Assembly (NCBI RefSeq): GCF_014353015.1
Contig: NZ_CP060704.1
Coordinates: 1,761,001-1,825,000 of the forward strand
Direction of reading: 5' to 3'
DNA length: 64,000 bases
Source of the DNA: Chitinimonas koreensis
Lineage (GTDB): Bacteria; Pseudomonadota; Gammaproteobacteria; Burkholderiales; Chitinimonadaceae
The notes beneath the pieces are model-generated. The model was given only the letters and a program-made list of their open reading frames with translations, was not told where the DNA came from and ran no database searches. Position numbers and translations under genes: made by a program. Shown here in pieces: positions 44,612 to 53,314 of the stretch. Each line of letters opens with the position of its first letter. Position 1 is the first letter of the stretch.

Positions 44612-46117
44612 TCAGCCGCGATTGCGCGGCTTGAAGAAAGTGTAGTTCGCGTACGGTTCGTAGGCTTCATATATTGCGGCCTCGCCGGGCGCCACATCGA
44701 GCGCCACGCTGGCCGCCTGTACCCGCATCTCGGCCGAGCGGCCCAGCGCGTCGCGCAACGGCACGCCATCGTACCAGTGCGAGTAGGGCAGCAACAGCCT
44801 GGCCTCGAGCGGCGCGTCGCCGAGGTTGACCACCACCAGCGCCGCTTCGCCGGGCCGGCCGGTATGGCGCAGGAACACCAGCGCATTGCCGGGCAGCCGG
44901 TCGCCGAGCACGGTCACGTCGCCGTACTGCAATGCCGGGTTGGCCTGGCGGATCGCGATCAGCCGCTTTACCCAGTCGCGCTGGGCGTGATTCCAGTCGG
45001 CCTCGTTCCAGCGCATCGGCCGGCGGCAATCGGGGTCGGCGCCGCCTTCCATGCCGATCTCCTCGCCGTAGTAGATCAGCGGCACGCCGGGCATGGTCAG
45101 CTGCATGGCCAGCGCCAGCCGGGCCTTCTCGACGCTGCCGACGGTGGTGATCAGCCGCGGCGTGTCGTGGCTGGACAGCATGTTCCACGAACACAGCAGG
45201 CCCGCCAGGCCATAGCCGGCGCGCGCGTCGGCCAGCGCGCGGTTCATCTGCAGCGCGTCGATCTCGCCGGCCAGCCAGGCCAGTGTGGCGGTGCGGTACC
45301 AGTAGTTCATCATGCCGTGGAAGCCCGGCGCCTGGCCGCGGCCGGCCAGCCAGCTGGCCGAGAAGCCGTTGAGCTCGCCCAGCAGCGAGGCGTCCGGGAA
45401 ACGCTCGGCCACGCAGGTCGCCATCTCGGCCGCGACCTCGGTGCCGACGTCCTGCGCTACGTCGAAGCGCCAGTTGTCGACGCCCTGCGCCAGCCAGTGC
45501 TGCACCAGGCTGTCGGGCTTGCGGTAGAGCACGTCGCGCACGGCCGGATTGGCCAGGTTCAGTTCCGGCATCAGGCCGTAGTCCTGCCAGCACTGGTGGC
45601 GGCCTTCTGCGTCGAAGGTGAACCAGTCGCGGTAGGCCGGGTCGCCGGCCTGGGCGGCGAGGAACCATGGATGGCGGTCGGACACGTGGTTGAGCACCGC
45701 GTCGAGCGTCAGCGTCATGCCGCGCGCGTGCAGCGCCTCGATCAGCCGCCGGAGCGCCGGCTCGCCGCCGAACATCGGGTCGATCGTGAAGAAGTCGGTG
45801 GCATCGTACTTGTGGTTGCTCGGCGCGCTGAACACCGGGGTCAGGTAGACGCCGGTGACGCCGAGGCCGGTCAGGTAGTCGAGCTTGTCGGCGATGCCGT
45901 CGAGGTCGCCGCCGAAGAACTGCTGGCCCCAGGGCTGCTCCATCGTGCTGTCGTCCCAGCCGCGGCGGACGGCGCCGGGGATGTCGTAGGCCGGCTGGGC
46001 CAGCTTCTCGGCGCTGCCGAGCCCGCCGCCGATGGCGAAGCGCTCGGGAAAGATCTGGTAGATCACCTGGCTGGCGGTGCGGCGGGTGAAATCGTCGACG
46101 GGTTCGGCGTGGTACAT
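44612..46117 (-). CDS. GH13 alpha-glucosidase/neopullulanase-type enzyme
   Basis: A 501-aa cytoplasmic-looking glycoside hydrolase family 13 enzyme with no signal peptide. Conserved regions: DAVLNHVSD, WRFDVAQDV with the nucleophile Asp, LLGELNGF with the acid Glu, and LSSHDTPR with the transition-state Asp. It begins YHAEPVDDF, TASQVIYQIFPERFA, as in cyclomaltodextrinases and neopullulanases without the N-terminal domain. It probably cleaves maltodextrins. Single gene; the opposite-strand yajQ starts 97 nt beyond its 5' end. Confidence 0.87.
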   Translation of the reverse strand: MYHAEPVDDFTRRTASQVIYQIFPERFAIGGGLGSAEKLAQPAYDIPGAVRRGWDDSTMEQPWGQQFFGGDLDGIADKLDYLTGLGVTGVYLTPVFSAPSNHKYDATDFFTIDPMFGGEPALRRLIEALHARGMTLTLDAVLNHVSDRHPWFLAAQAGDPAYRDWFTFDAEGRHQCWQDYGLMPELNLANPAVRDVLYRKPDSLVQHWLAQGVDNWRFDVAQDVGTEVAAEMATCVAERFPDASLLGELNGFSASWLAGRGQAPGFHGMMNYWYRTATLAWLAGEIDALQMNRALADARAGYGLAGLLCSWNMLSSHDTPRLITTVGSVEKARLALAMQLTMPGVPLIYYGEEIGMEGGADPDCRRPMRWNEADWNHAQRDWVKRLIAIRQANPALQYGDVTVLGDRLPGNALVFLRHTGRPGEAALVVVNLGDAPLEARLLLPYSHWYDGVPLRDALGRSAEMRVQAASVALDVAPGEAAIYEAYEPYANYTFFKPRNRG

Positions 46118-46213
46118 GGACGGGCTCGGGTAAAATCGCGGTTTTATTGGATGGGCATCGCTGTGCGATGCCTCGGTCGTGGCCGGTAGTACCGGTCTTG
46201 GGAGGATAGGATT

Positions 46214-46699
46214 ATGCCGTCATTCGACATCGTCTCCGAAGTGAACGAAGTGGAAGTCAAGAACGCCGTCGAGCAGGCCAACAAGGAAGTGGGCAACCGC
46301 TTCGACTTCAAGGGCTCGGACGCGCGCATCGAGCAGGCCGAGAAGGTGCTGACGGTGTACGCCGACGACGAGTTCAAGCTCGACCAGGTGAAGGAAGTGC
46401 TGGTCGCCAAGCTGGTCAAGCGCAACGTCGACGTGCGCTGCCTCGACGAGGGCAAGATCGACAAGGTCAGCGGCAACAAGGTCAAACAGGCGGTGACGGT
46501 GAAGGTCGGCATCGAGAGCGAGCTGGCCAAGAAGATCGTCCGCCTGATCAAGGATTCCAAGCTCAAGGTGCAGGCCAGCATCCAGGGCGACACGGTGCGG
46601 GTGACCGGCCCCAAGCGCGACAATCTGCAGGAAGCGATCGCGCTGGTGCGCAAGTCGATCGACGACTTCCCGCTGCAATACCAGAACTTCCGCGACTGA
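46214..46699 (+). CDS. yajQ: YajQ-family nucleotide-binding protein
   Basis: A 161-aa YajQ/DUF520 protein, whose relatives bind c-di-GMP or GTP/ATP and act as effectors. It begins MPSFDIVSEVNEVEVKNAVE and has FDFKGSDARIE near 33-43 and KVSGNKVKQAVTV in the middle, all conserved. GGAGGATAGG lies before the ATG. In a window with three intact GGDEF proteins, c-di-GMP response is plausible. Confidence 0.93.
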   Translation: MPSFDIVSEVNEVEVKNAVEQANKEVGNRFDFKGSDARIEQAEKVLTVYADDEFKLDQVKEVLVAKLVKRNVDVRCLDEGKIDKVSGNKVKQAVTVKVGIESELAKKIVRLIKDSKLKVQASIQGDTVRVTGPKRDNLQEAIALVRKSIDDFPLQYQNFRD

Positions 46700-46730
46700 G
46701 CGGAACCCCAACCGGAAGGAGGACGATGCG

Positions 46731-46934
46731 ATGGACGATTGGAAAGCCAAGCTGCAAGGCCTGAAGCGCACGCGCGGCGACCGCATGGTGGCCGGCGTCT
46801 GCGGCGGCCTGGGCCGTGCGACCGAATTGCCGTCGTGGATCTGGCGGGCGGGATTTCTCGCCTCGCTGTTCCTGGGCGGCCTGGGCGCCGTGATCTACCT
46901 GATCCTGGCCTTCACCATGCCCGAGGGTGATTGA
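46731..46934 (+). CDS. PspC-domain small membrane protein
   Basis: A 67-aa protein with MVAGVCGGLGRATELPSWIW, the PspC core, and one hydrophobic span (about 42-62, FLASLFLGGLGAVIYLILAF). PspC-type proteins act in envelope stress or at the inner membrane. It starts 31 nt after yajQ with GGAGGA before the ATG. Confidence 0.85.
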   Translation: MDDWKAKLQGLKRTRGDRMVAGVCGGLGRATELPSWIWRAGFLASLFLGGLGAVIYLILAFTMPEGD

Positions 46935-46987
46935 AGGCCGGTTGCGCCGCAGTGCCGTTTCATCCGTAGGCCACCGGGCTTATATCC

Positions 46988-47055
46988 GTAGGTCGGGCTT
47001 TTGCCCGACAGCGCGCTTGATCCGAGGCCGCTGTCGGGCATGAAGCCCGACCTAC
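46988..47055. repeat. Second inverted-repeat family, GTAGGTCGGG type, copy 1
   Basis: GTAGGTCGGGCTTTTGCCCG and CGGGCATGAAGCCCGACCTA form large inverted arms, each with a small inner hairpin. A diverged copy lies at 50320-50411. Positioned between convergent pspC and waaF, probably acting as a bidirectional terminator. Confidence 0.75.
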
Positions 47056-47111
47056 GTTTGCTTGGACAGGTCCGCGTCGGCTCGAACCGTTGACCGGCGT
47101 AGACGGCCGGA

Positions 47112-48170
47112 TCAGACCGGCTGGACGCGGATATAGGGGCTGCCCGGCGTGCCCGGCGGCTTGGTCAGCACGCGGGCGATCGCGCTTTCGACCAGCTCGG
47201 CGCCGAGCTTTTCCATGCAGTCGAAATGCTTGAGCGGGCATTTGCGCTCGAAGCAGGGGCTGCAGTCGAGGTCGAGCGTGACGATCTCGGCGCGTTCGTT
47301 CAAGGGCGGGGTGAATTCGGGGCTGCTCGAGCCGTACAGCGCCACCAGCGGCCGCTCGAGCGCGGCGGCGACGTGCATCAGGCCCGAGTCGTTGGTGACC
47401 ACCAGGTGGGCCAGCGACAGCAGGTCGATCGCCTGCGCCAGCGAGGTGCGGCCGGCCAGGTCGACCAGCGGCACGCCGGCCTCGATCGCGATGGCGGCGG
47501 TCTCGGGCTGGTCCTTGGCCGAGCCGAACAGCCACACCGCATAGCCCTGCGACACCAGCCGCCGCGCCAGCTCGGCGAAGTGGCGCGCCGGCCAGCGCTT
47601 GGCCGGGCCGTATTCGGCGCCGGGGCAGAAGGCCACCACCGGGCGGTCGACGTCGAGGCCGAGCGCCTGCACCGCCTGGTCGCGGGTCTGCGGGTCGACC
47701 GTCATGCGCGGCGCCGGCACCGGCCGCGGCAAGGGACGGCCGGCGGTCTCGGCCAGGATGGCGAAGCGCTCGACCATCTGCGGCAGCGCCTTGGGATCGA
47801 GCGTGCGCGCGTCGTTGAGCAGGCCGTAGCGCGATTCGCCGACGAAGCCGGTGCGCTGCGGGATGCGGGCGAACCACGGGATCAGCGCCGACTTGAACGA
47901 GTTCGGCAGCACGATCGCCTGGTCGTACTGGCCGCGCAGCCGGCGGCCGAGCTGGTAGCGGCTGCCGAGCCTGAGCGCGCCGTGGCCGAACGGGTTGCGC
48001 AGCGTGGCGTCGACCTCGGCCATGCGGTCGAGCAGCGGCAGCGTCCAGTCGGGCGCCATCACGGTGATGTGGGTATCGGGCCGGTAGCCCTTCAGCCGGC
48101 GATAGAGCGGCTGGGCCATGACGCTGTCGCCGACCCAGGCCGGCGCGATGACGAGAATGCGATGGGGCAT
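47112..48170 (-). CDS. waaF: LPS heptosyltransferase II
   Basis: A 352-aa GT9 enzyme adding the second heptose to the LPS inner core at the inner membrane face. It begins PHRILVIAPAWVGDSVMAQPLYRRL and has PNSFKSALIPW, KALPQMVERFA, FCPGAEYGPAKRWP and TNDSGLMHVAAAL, all typical of WaaF. The order ilvE, zinc-finger gene, waaF on one strand is common in betaproteobacteria. Confidence 0.93.
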   Translation of the reverse strand: MPHRILVIAPAWVGDSVMAQPLYRRLKGYRPDTHITVMAPDWTLPLLDRMAEVDATLRNPFGHGALRLGSRYQLGRRLRGQYDQAIVLPNSFKSALIPWFARIPQRTGFVGESRYGLLNDARTLDPKALPQMVERFAILAETAGRPLPRPVPAPRMTVDPQTRDQAVQALGLDVDRPVVAFCPGAEYGPAKRWPARHFAELARRLVSQGYAVWLFGSAKDQPETAAIAIEAGVPLVDLAGRTSLAQAIDLLSLAHLVVTNDSGLMHVAAALERPLVALYGSSSPEFTPPLNERAEIVTLDLDCSPCFERKCPLKHFDCMEKLGAELVESAIARVLTKPPGTPGSPYIRVQPV

Positions 48171-48182
48171 GTGGGCTTCCCT

Positions 48183-48251
48183 GTAGGAGCGGCTTCAGCC
48201 GCGAACGCGCTGGCTGGGCGATCCGCGATTCGCGGCTGAAGCCGCTCCTAC
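48183..48251. repeat. REP-type inverted pair, copy 4
   Basis: Complete arms (core GGAGCGGCTTCAGCCGCG) between waaF and the zinc-finger gene. Confidence 0.85.
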
Positions 48252-48263
48252 GGGGAGGTGTTC

Positions 48264-48466
48264 CTAGTGATGGTGGCCGGCTGCGCCGCCCTTGAGCGTG
48301 TACAGCGTGCCGCAGTAGGGCAGCGCGCCTCGCCGGTGGCCTCGATCGGCAGGTAGACGCGCGGGTGGGCGTTCCACTTGACCATGTCGGGCATCGGGCA
48401 GTGCAGCGGCAGATCCTTGGCCTCGACCTCGATCTTGGTCTGCGTGTTTTCCTTGAGCTGGCTCAT
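48264..48466 (-). pseudogene. CHCC zinc-finger protein, frameshifted as sequenced
   Basis: A 67-aa zinc-finger protein (zf-CHCC type, related to NDUFS6). The frame reads MSQLKENTQTKIEVEAKDLP, LHCPMPDMVKWNAHPRVYLPIE, TGEARCP and then leaves the family. Adding one C at GGG 48318-48320 (TGCCCCTAC in the coding strand) restores RCPYCGTLYTLKGGAAGHHH and a stop at 48264. The restored Cys and His pattern is C-x8-H then C-x2-C. As sequenced it ends at 48248 without the last Cys pair. Contraction of a homopolymer is the likely cause. Confidence 0.82.
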
Positions 48467-48545
48467 GTCGGTAGTTCCTCGACCGTCGTTGCGGCCTCGA
48501 TTGTTCGGGAAACGGCGGCGTCCGGCCGGACGCCGCCGCGATGGA

Positions 48546-49466
48546 TCAGACCTGGGTCAGCCAGCCCAGATGCGCCTCGGTCTCGCCCTTGACCGCGGCG
48601 AAGTAGCGGCGCTGGATCTCGCCGGTGATCGGACCGCGCTTGCCCTCGCCGATGCTGCGGCCGTCGAGCTCGCGGATCGGCGTGATTTCGGCGGCGGTGC
48701 CGGTGAAGAAGGCTTCGTCGGCGATGTACAGCTCGTCGCGGGTGATGCGCTTCTCGGTCACCGTCAGGCCCATCTCGGCGGCCAGCTTGAACACCGTGTC
48801 GCGGGTGATGCCGGCGAGGCAGGAGGTCAGGTCCGGCGTGTAGATGCGGCCGTCGCGGATCACGAACACGTTCTCGCCCGAGCCTTCGGCGACGTAGCCG
48901 TCGACGTCGAGCAGCAGCGCTTCCTCGTAGCCGTCGCGCACCGCCTCGGTGTTGGCCAGGATCGAGTTCATGTAGTTGCCGTTGGCCTTGGCCTTGCACA
49001 TCGTCACGTTGACGTGGTGGCGGGTGAAGGACGAGGTCTTGACCCGGATGCCCTTCTCCAGGCCGTCGGCGCCGAGGTAGGCGCCCCAGGGCCAGGCGGC
49101 CACGATCACGTGCACGTCGCCCGCCGGCGGCGCGATGCCGAGCTTGCCCGAGCCGTAGAAGGCCATCGGGCGGAAGTAGCAGCTCTTGAGGCCGTTCTCG
49201 CGCACCACCTGCTTGTGCGCTTCGTTGATCTCGTCCTTGGAGTACGGCAGCTGCATGCCGAGGATCTTGGCCGAGTTGAACAGCCGGTCGGTGTGGTCCT
49301 GCAGGCGGAAGATCGCCGGGCCGCGCGCGGTCTCGTAGGCGCGCACGCCTTCGAACACGCCGAGGCCGTAGTGCAGGGTGTGGGTCAGCACGTGGGTATT
49401 GGCTTCGCGCCAATCCACCAGCTTGCCGTCGTACCAGATGACGCCGTCGCGGTCGGCCATGGACAT
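48546..49466 (-). CDS. ilvE: Branched-chain amino acid aminotransferase
   Basis: A 306-aa fold-type IV PLP enzyme for the last step of Val, Leu and Ile synthesis. It begins MSMADRDGVIWYDGKLVDW, has HYGLGVFEGVRAY near 33-45, the PLP Lys in MCKAKANGNYMNS near 155-167 and EGSGENVF near 192. The start at 49466 gives the normal length, with GGAG 8 nt upstream; the frame is open to 49727 without support. First gene of the group with the zinc-finger gene and waaF. Confidence 0.93.
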   Translation of the reverse strand: MSMADRDGVIWYDGKLVDWREANTHVLTHTLHYGLGVFEGVRAYETARGPAIFRLQDHTDRLFNSAKILGMQLPYSKDEINEAHKQVVRENGLKSCYFRPMAFYGSGKLGIAPPAGDVHVIVAAWPWGAYLGADGLEKGIRVKTSSFTRHHVNVTMCKAKANGNYMNSILANTEAVRDGYEEALLLDVDGYVAEGSGENVFVIRDGRIYTPDLTSCLAGITRDTVFKLAAEMGLTVTEKRITRDELYIADEAFFTGTAAEITPIRELDGRSIGEGKRGPITGEIQRRYFAAVKGETEAHLGWLTQV

Positions 49467-49744
49467 CGGAAATCTCCTCGTTCGGGTTGGCGACGCGCGC
49501 GTCGCTGCGAATCTTGCCGCCGGGCGTTCCGCGGCGGCAGCCGGGCAGGGCCGGGATGCCTGCCGCAGAACGTCCGGCGCGGTCGGCCCGCCGCGGAACG
49601 TCCGGCGGGCGAAGACCGGTATTTTAGCCGGTTCGGCCGGCATGCTCCACGCGGCGTCGCGCGGCGGCCGGCCCGGCGCGCGCGGTCCGGCCGCATCGAC
49701 TACCATTCGGGCGCATCCCATCCCCAACCAACCGGATTCCTCCC

Positions 49745-50152
49745 ATGGCCATCGCCTACAGCTGCATCCTGATCGCGGTCCTGCTGCCCTATCTGTGGAC
49801 TTTCTGCGCCAAGTTCGGCAAATCCGACGACGGCATCGCCCAGCGTTACGACAACCGCGAGCCGCGCGCGCAGCAGGCCCTGCTCAAGGGCTACCGCGCC
49901 CGCGCCAACTGGGCCCAGCTCAATGCCTTCGAAGCGATGCCGGGCTTCATCGGCGCGGTGCTGGCGGCGATCCAGACCGGCGTGCCGGCCGACCGGGTCG
50001 ACACCGCCGCGCTGGTCTTCGTCGTCGCCCGCGTGCTGCACGGCGTGTTCTACCTGGCCAACCTGGCCTGGCAGCGTTCGGCGGCGTGGATGGTCGGGCT
50101 GGGCGCGGTGATCTGGCTGCTGGTGCAGGCCATCCTGCGCGTGGCGGGCTGA
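49745..50152 (+). CDS. MAPEG-family membrane protein
   Basis: A 135-aa protein with four predicted membrane spans and the MAPEG pattern: LPYLWTFCAKFG, then RANWAQLNAFEAMPGFIGAV and FVVARVLHGVFYLANLAW. The family includes glutathione-S-transferase-like membrane proteins; bacterial members have no settled role. It follows an AT-poor leader with TCCCATG start context. No clear operon partner. Confidence 0.85.
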   Translation: MAIAYSCILIAVLLPYLWTFCAKFGKSDDGIAQRYDNREPRAQQALLKGYRARANWAQLNAFEAMPGFIGAVLAAIQTGVPADRVDTAALVFVVARVLHGVFYLANLAWQRSAAWMVGLGAVIWLLVQAILRVAG

Positions 50153-50178
50153 TCGGCCGGCATCCTGTCGGCGCGGTT

Positions 50179-50247
50179 GCAGGAGCGGCTTCAGCCGCGA
50201 TTGGGTCCGTGATCGCCGAACCCGTTCGCGGCTGAAGCCGCTCCTAC
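50179..50247. repeat. REP-type inverted pair, copy 5
   Basis: Arms with core GGAGCGGCTTCAGCCGCG and its complement, one mismatch at the left outer end. Lies 3' of the MAPEG gene. Confidence 0.85.
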
Positions 50248-50319
50248 ATCGTCTGATCCACGGTGTTCGGTGCGGCCGGCGTGTTCCGGATCCTCGCCCG
50301 TGGTCTCGCCCTCGACCCG

Positions 50320-50411
50320 GTAGGTCGGGTTTTATACCCGACAGCGACTTCGATTCGCGGCGCTGCCGGGTATGCCCGATCAGACGGGACAGGCTCTCAA
50401 ACCCGACCTGC
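50320..50411. repeat. Second inverted-repeat family, GTAGGTCGGG type, copy 2
   Basis: GTAGGTCGGGTTTTATACCC at the left and CAAACCCGACCTGC at the right are inverted; the middle is less symmetrical than in the 46988 copy. Confidence 0.65.
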
Positions 50412-50447
50412 GGGAGCGCCCGGCGGCGCCGTTCAGCTCGCGTCGGT

Positions 50448-51704
50448 TCAGCCCTCGTCGCTGTACACCGCATGGCGGTGCTTGCCGCCGAACTTGGCCT
50501 GGTACATCGCGATGTCGGCATGGCGGCGCAGCAGCGCGGCGGTGTTGCCGTGCTCGGGGCACAGCGCGATGCCGATGCTGGCGCGCACCGTGAATTCGGC
50601 CGCCTCGAGCCGGAACGGCTCGGCCAGCGCGGCCAGCATCTTGTCGGCCACCTGGATCGCGTCGGCCTCGTCCGACACCTCGGGCAGCAGCACCATGAAT
50701 TCGTCGCCGCCCTGGCGCGACACGGTGTCGGAGGCGCGCACGCAGGCCACCAGCCGCTGCGCCACTTCCTTGAGCAGGGTGTCGCCGGCGTCATGGCCCC
50801 AGCGGTCGTTCACCAGCTTGAAATCGTCGAGGTCGATGAACAGCAGCGCCAGGCCCTTGCCGTTGCGCGCGTGCTGGCGCAGCGCCTGCTCCATGTGCTC
50901 GCCGAACAGGAAACGGTTGGGCAGCGCGGTCAGCGTGTCGTAGAAGGCCAGGTAGAGCACCCGCTCCTCGTTGAGCTTGCGCGCGGTGATGTCGCTGACC
51001 AGCGCGAACACCGAGGTGACCCGGCCGTCCTGGTCCGACAGCGCGGCCACGCTGACCTCGACCGTGATGCGCTCGCCGGTGGCGCGGCGCAGGCCGAGCT
51101 CGATCTTGTGGTGCGGCGAGCCGTTCCAGCGCACGCGCTGTTCCTGCAGGTTGGCCAGGCTGTCCTCGGTGACCACCTCCTCGGGCGCCATCTGCAGCAG
51201 CGCGTCGCGCGGGTAGCACAAGAGCTCGCACAGCGCCGGGTTGACGTCGAGCAGCTCGCCGGTGCCGGAGTCGAACAGCGCATAGCCCTCGTTGGCGGTC
51301 TCGAGCACGCGGCGGTGGCGCATCTCGCTCTCGCGTAGCGCCTCCTCGTTGATGCGGCGTTCGTGGATGTCGGTGAAGCTGACGATCAGCGTATTGCGCT
51401 CGTCCTGCTCGACCAGCCGGGCCGCCATCAGCACCCAGACGCGCTGGCCGCCGGTCAGCCGCAGCCGGGTCTCGAACTGGCGCACGAAGCCGTTGTTGCG
51501 GGCGATCAGCAGGAACTGGCGGGCCAGGCTCGGATTGTCGAACAGCTCGCGCAGCGAGGGCTTGTCGCTGCTCAGGCCCAGCATGTCGCGGGCCAGCTGG
51601 TTCATGGCGAGGATCTGGCCCGATTCGGCCTCGACTGCCAGGATGGGCAGCGGGGCCAGGCGGGCCATGTCGGCGATGAGGGAGTGGGGATCGTGTTCGG
51701 CCAT
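50448..51704 (-). CDS. PAS-PAS-GGDEF diguanylate cyclase
   Basis: A 418-aa sensor cyclase. Two PAS domains (about 15-130 and 130-250; the second with VLETANEGYALFDSGTGELL and a PAC part) precede GGDEF (about 258-415) with intact QGGDEF. RASD five residues before GGDEF is an I-site. No membrane spans, so it is cytoplasmic. It starts at 51704 and ends near the edge of the repeat cluster. Ligand of the PAS domains unknown. Confidence 0.87.
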   Translation of the reverse strand: MAEHDPHSLIADMARLAPLPILAVEAESGQILAMNQLARDMLGLSSDKPSLRELFDNPSLARQFLLIARNNGFVRQFETRLRLTGGQRVWVLMAARLVEQDERNTLIVSFTDIHERRINEEALRESEMRHRRVLETANEGYALFDSGTGELLDVNPALCELLCYPRDALLQMAPEEVVTEDSLANLQEQRVRWNGSPHHKIELGLRRATGERITVEVSVAALSDQDGRVTSVFALVSDITARKLNEERVLYLAFYDTLTALPNRFLFGEHMEQALRQHARNGKGLALLFIDLDDFKLVNDRWGHDAGDTLLKEVAQRLVACVRASDTVSRQGGDEFMVLLPEVSDEADAIQVADKMLAALAEPFRLEAAEFTVRASIGIALCPEHGNTAALLRRHADIAMYQAKFGGKHRHAVYSDEG

Positions 51705-51743
51705 GCTGCCTGCGGGGTCGCCGCGACGGGCGGCCTTTTTCGC

Positions 51744-52220
51744 TCAGCTTAGACGCTCGTACACCGCGAAGCTATACGAGAAGGTATCGGTCTCATGCCG
51801 TTCGCGGCGGATTTCGCGGAACGCGGTGCGTGGCCAGTCGGGGAAGAAGGCGTCGCCCTGGAACTCGGCGTCGATCTCGGTCAGGTAGAGCCGGTCGGCG
51901 CGCGGCAGCGCTTCGGCGTAGAGCGTGGCGCCGCCGATCAGGAACACCTCGGCGGCATCGCCGGCGGCGGCCAGCGCGGCGTCGATTGAATGGACCACCG
52001 TCACGCCGTCGGCGCGCCAGTCGGCGTTGCGGGTGACCACGATGTTGTGGCGGCCCGGCAGCGGCCGGCCGATCGAATCGTAGGTCTTGCGGCCCATGAT
52101 GATCGGGTGGCCGCTGGTGGTGGCCTTGAAGTACTTGAGGTCGGCCGGCAGGTGCCAGGGCAGCTTGTTGTCGATGCCGACGGCGTGATTGCGCGAGAGC
52201 GCGGCGATGAGCGAGAGCAT
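51744..52220 (-). CDS. folA: Dihydrofolate reductase
   Basis: A 158-aa enzyme making tetrahydrofolate. It begins MLSLIAALSRNHAVGIDNKLPWHLPADLKYF and has MGRKTYDSIGRPLPGR and VFLIGGATLYAEAL, all conserved. It follows thyA by 29 nt on the same strand, the usual folate-thymidylate pair. Confidence 0.95.
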   Translation of the reverse strand: MLSLIAALSRNHAVGIDNKLPWHLPADLKYFKATTSGHPIIMGRKTYDSIGRPLPGRHNIVVTRNADWRADGVTVVHSIDAALAAAGDAAEVFLIGGATLYAEALPRADRLYLTEIDAEFQGDAFFPDWPRTAFREIRRERHETDTFSYSFAVYERLS

Positions 52221-52249
52221 GGCGGTCCGGGCGGGTCGGAGGAGGGCGG

Positions 52250-53044
52250 TCAGACCGCCACCGGGGCCTTGATCGCGGGGTGCGATTCATAGCCTTCGAG
52301 CGTGAAATCCTCGAAGCGGAAGGCGAACAGGTCCTTCACCGCCGGGTTCAGCCGCATGGTCGGCAAGGGCAGCGGCTGGCGCGACAGCTGCAGCTGCACC
52401 TGTTCCATATGGTTCGAGTAGATATGGCAGTCGCCGCCGGTCCAGACGAAGTCGCCGGGCTCCAGGCCGCAGACCTGCGCCACCATCAAGACCAGCAGCG
52501 CGTAGGAGGCGATGTTGAACGGCACGCCGAGGAACAGGTCGGCCGAGCGCTGGTAGAGCTGGCACGACAGCTTGCCGCCGGCGACGTAGAACTGGAAGAA
52601 GGCGTGGCACGGCGGCAGCGCCATGTGCTCGATCTCGCCGACGTTCCAGGCCGACACGATGAGCCGGCGCGAATCGGGATTGCGGCGGATCTGGTCGATC
52701 AGCTGCGAGATCTGGTCGATGTGGCGGCCGTCGGCGGTCGGCCAGCTGCGCCACTGCACGCCGTAGACCGGGCCGAGGTTGCCGGCCTCGTCGGCCCATT
52801 CGTCCCAGATGGTGACGCCGTGCTCCTTCAGGTAGCCGATATTGGCGTCGCCGCGCAGGAACCACAGCAGCTCGTGGATGATGGACTTGAGGTGGACCTT
52901 CTTGGTGGTGACCAGCGGAAAGCCCTGCGCCAGGTCGAAGCGCAGCTGGTGGCCGAACACCGAACGGGTGCCGGTGCCGGTGCGGTCGGTCTTGTCGACG
53001 CCGTGGGCGAGCACGTGCTGGAGGAGATCGAGATAGGCGCGCAT
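52250..53044 (-). CDS. thyA: Thymidylate synthase
   Basis: A 264-aa enzyme, exact ThyA length, making dTMP from dUMP. The active Cys is in LPPCHAFFQFY; MRAYLDLLQHVLAHG, RTGTGTRSVFG and RQWRSWPT-type sequence are present. The start at 53044 matches the family; the frame continues upstream without support. Upstream of folA in the same direction. Confidence 0.96.
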   Translation of the reverse strand: MRAYLDLLQHVLAHGVDKTDRTGTGTRSVFGHQLRFDLAQGFPLVTTKKVHLKSIIHELLWFLRGDANIGYLKEHGVTIWDEWADEAGNLGPVYGVQWRSWPTADGRHIDQISQLIDQIRRNPDSRRLIVSAWNVGEIEHMALPPCHAFFQFYVAGGKLSCQLYQRSADLFLGVPFNIASYALLVLMVAQVCGLEPGDFVWTGGDCHIYSNHMEQVQLQLSRQPLPLPTMRLNPAVKDLFAFRFEDFTLEGYESHPAIKAPVAV

Positions 53045-53314
53045 GGGAACATCCTGGAGCTGCTGGAAGGGCGGCCGGCGAAGCGGCGCCGCCCGGGCGG
53101 ACCGCAATCTTACCAGCCGGGCGGGCCGGCACGCTGTAGCGGACGCGCCACAGCGCTGCCGGGCGGCCGACGCCATCGTCATGTTGCGGCGCGAAATTCG
53201 CTCGCCCGCGCGGGGCTGCCGTGGTGTAATACCGCCCGCCGAAATCCGCTTCGGCCAAGGGTTTCGACGGGTTGTCCGTCGTGTTTACCGCCTCGCTCCT
53301 GGAGTCCTCCCCCC

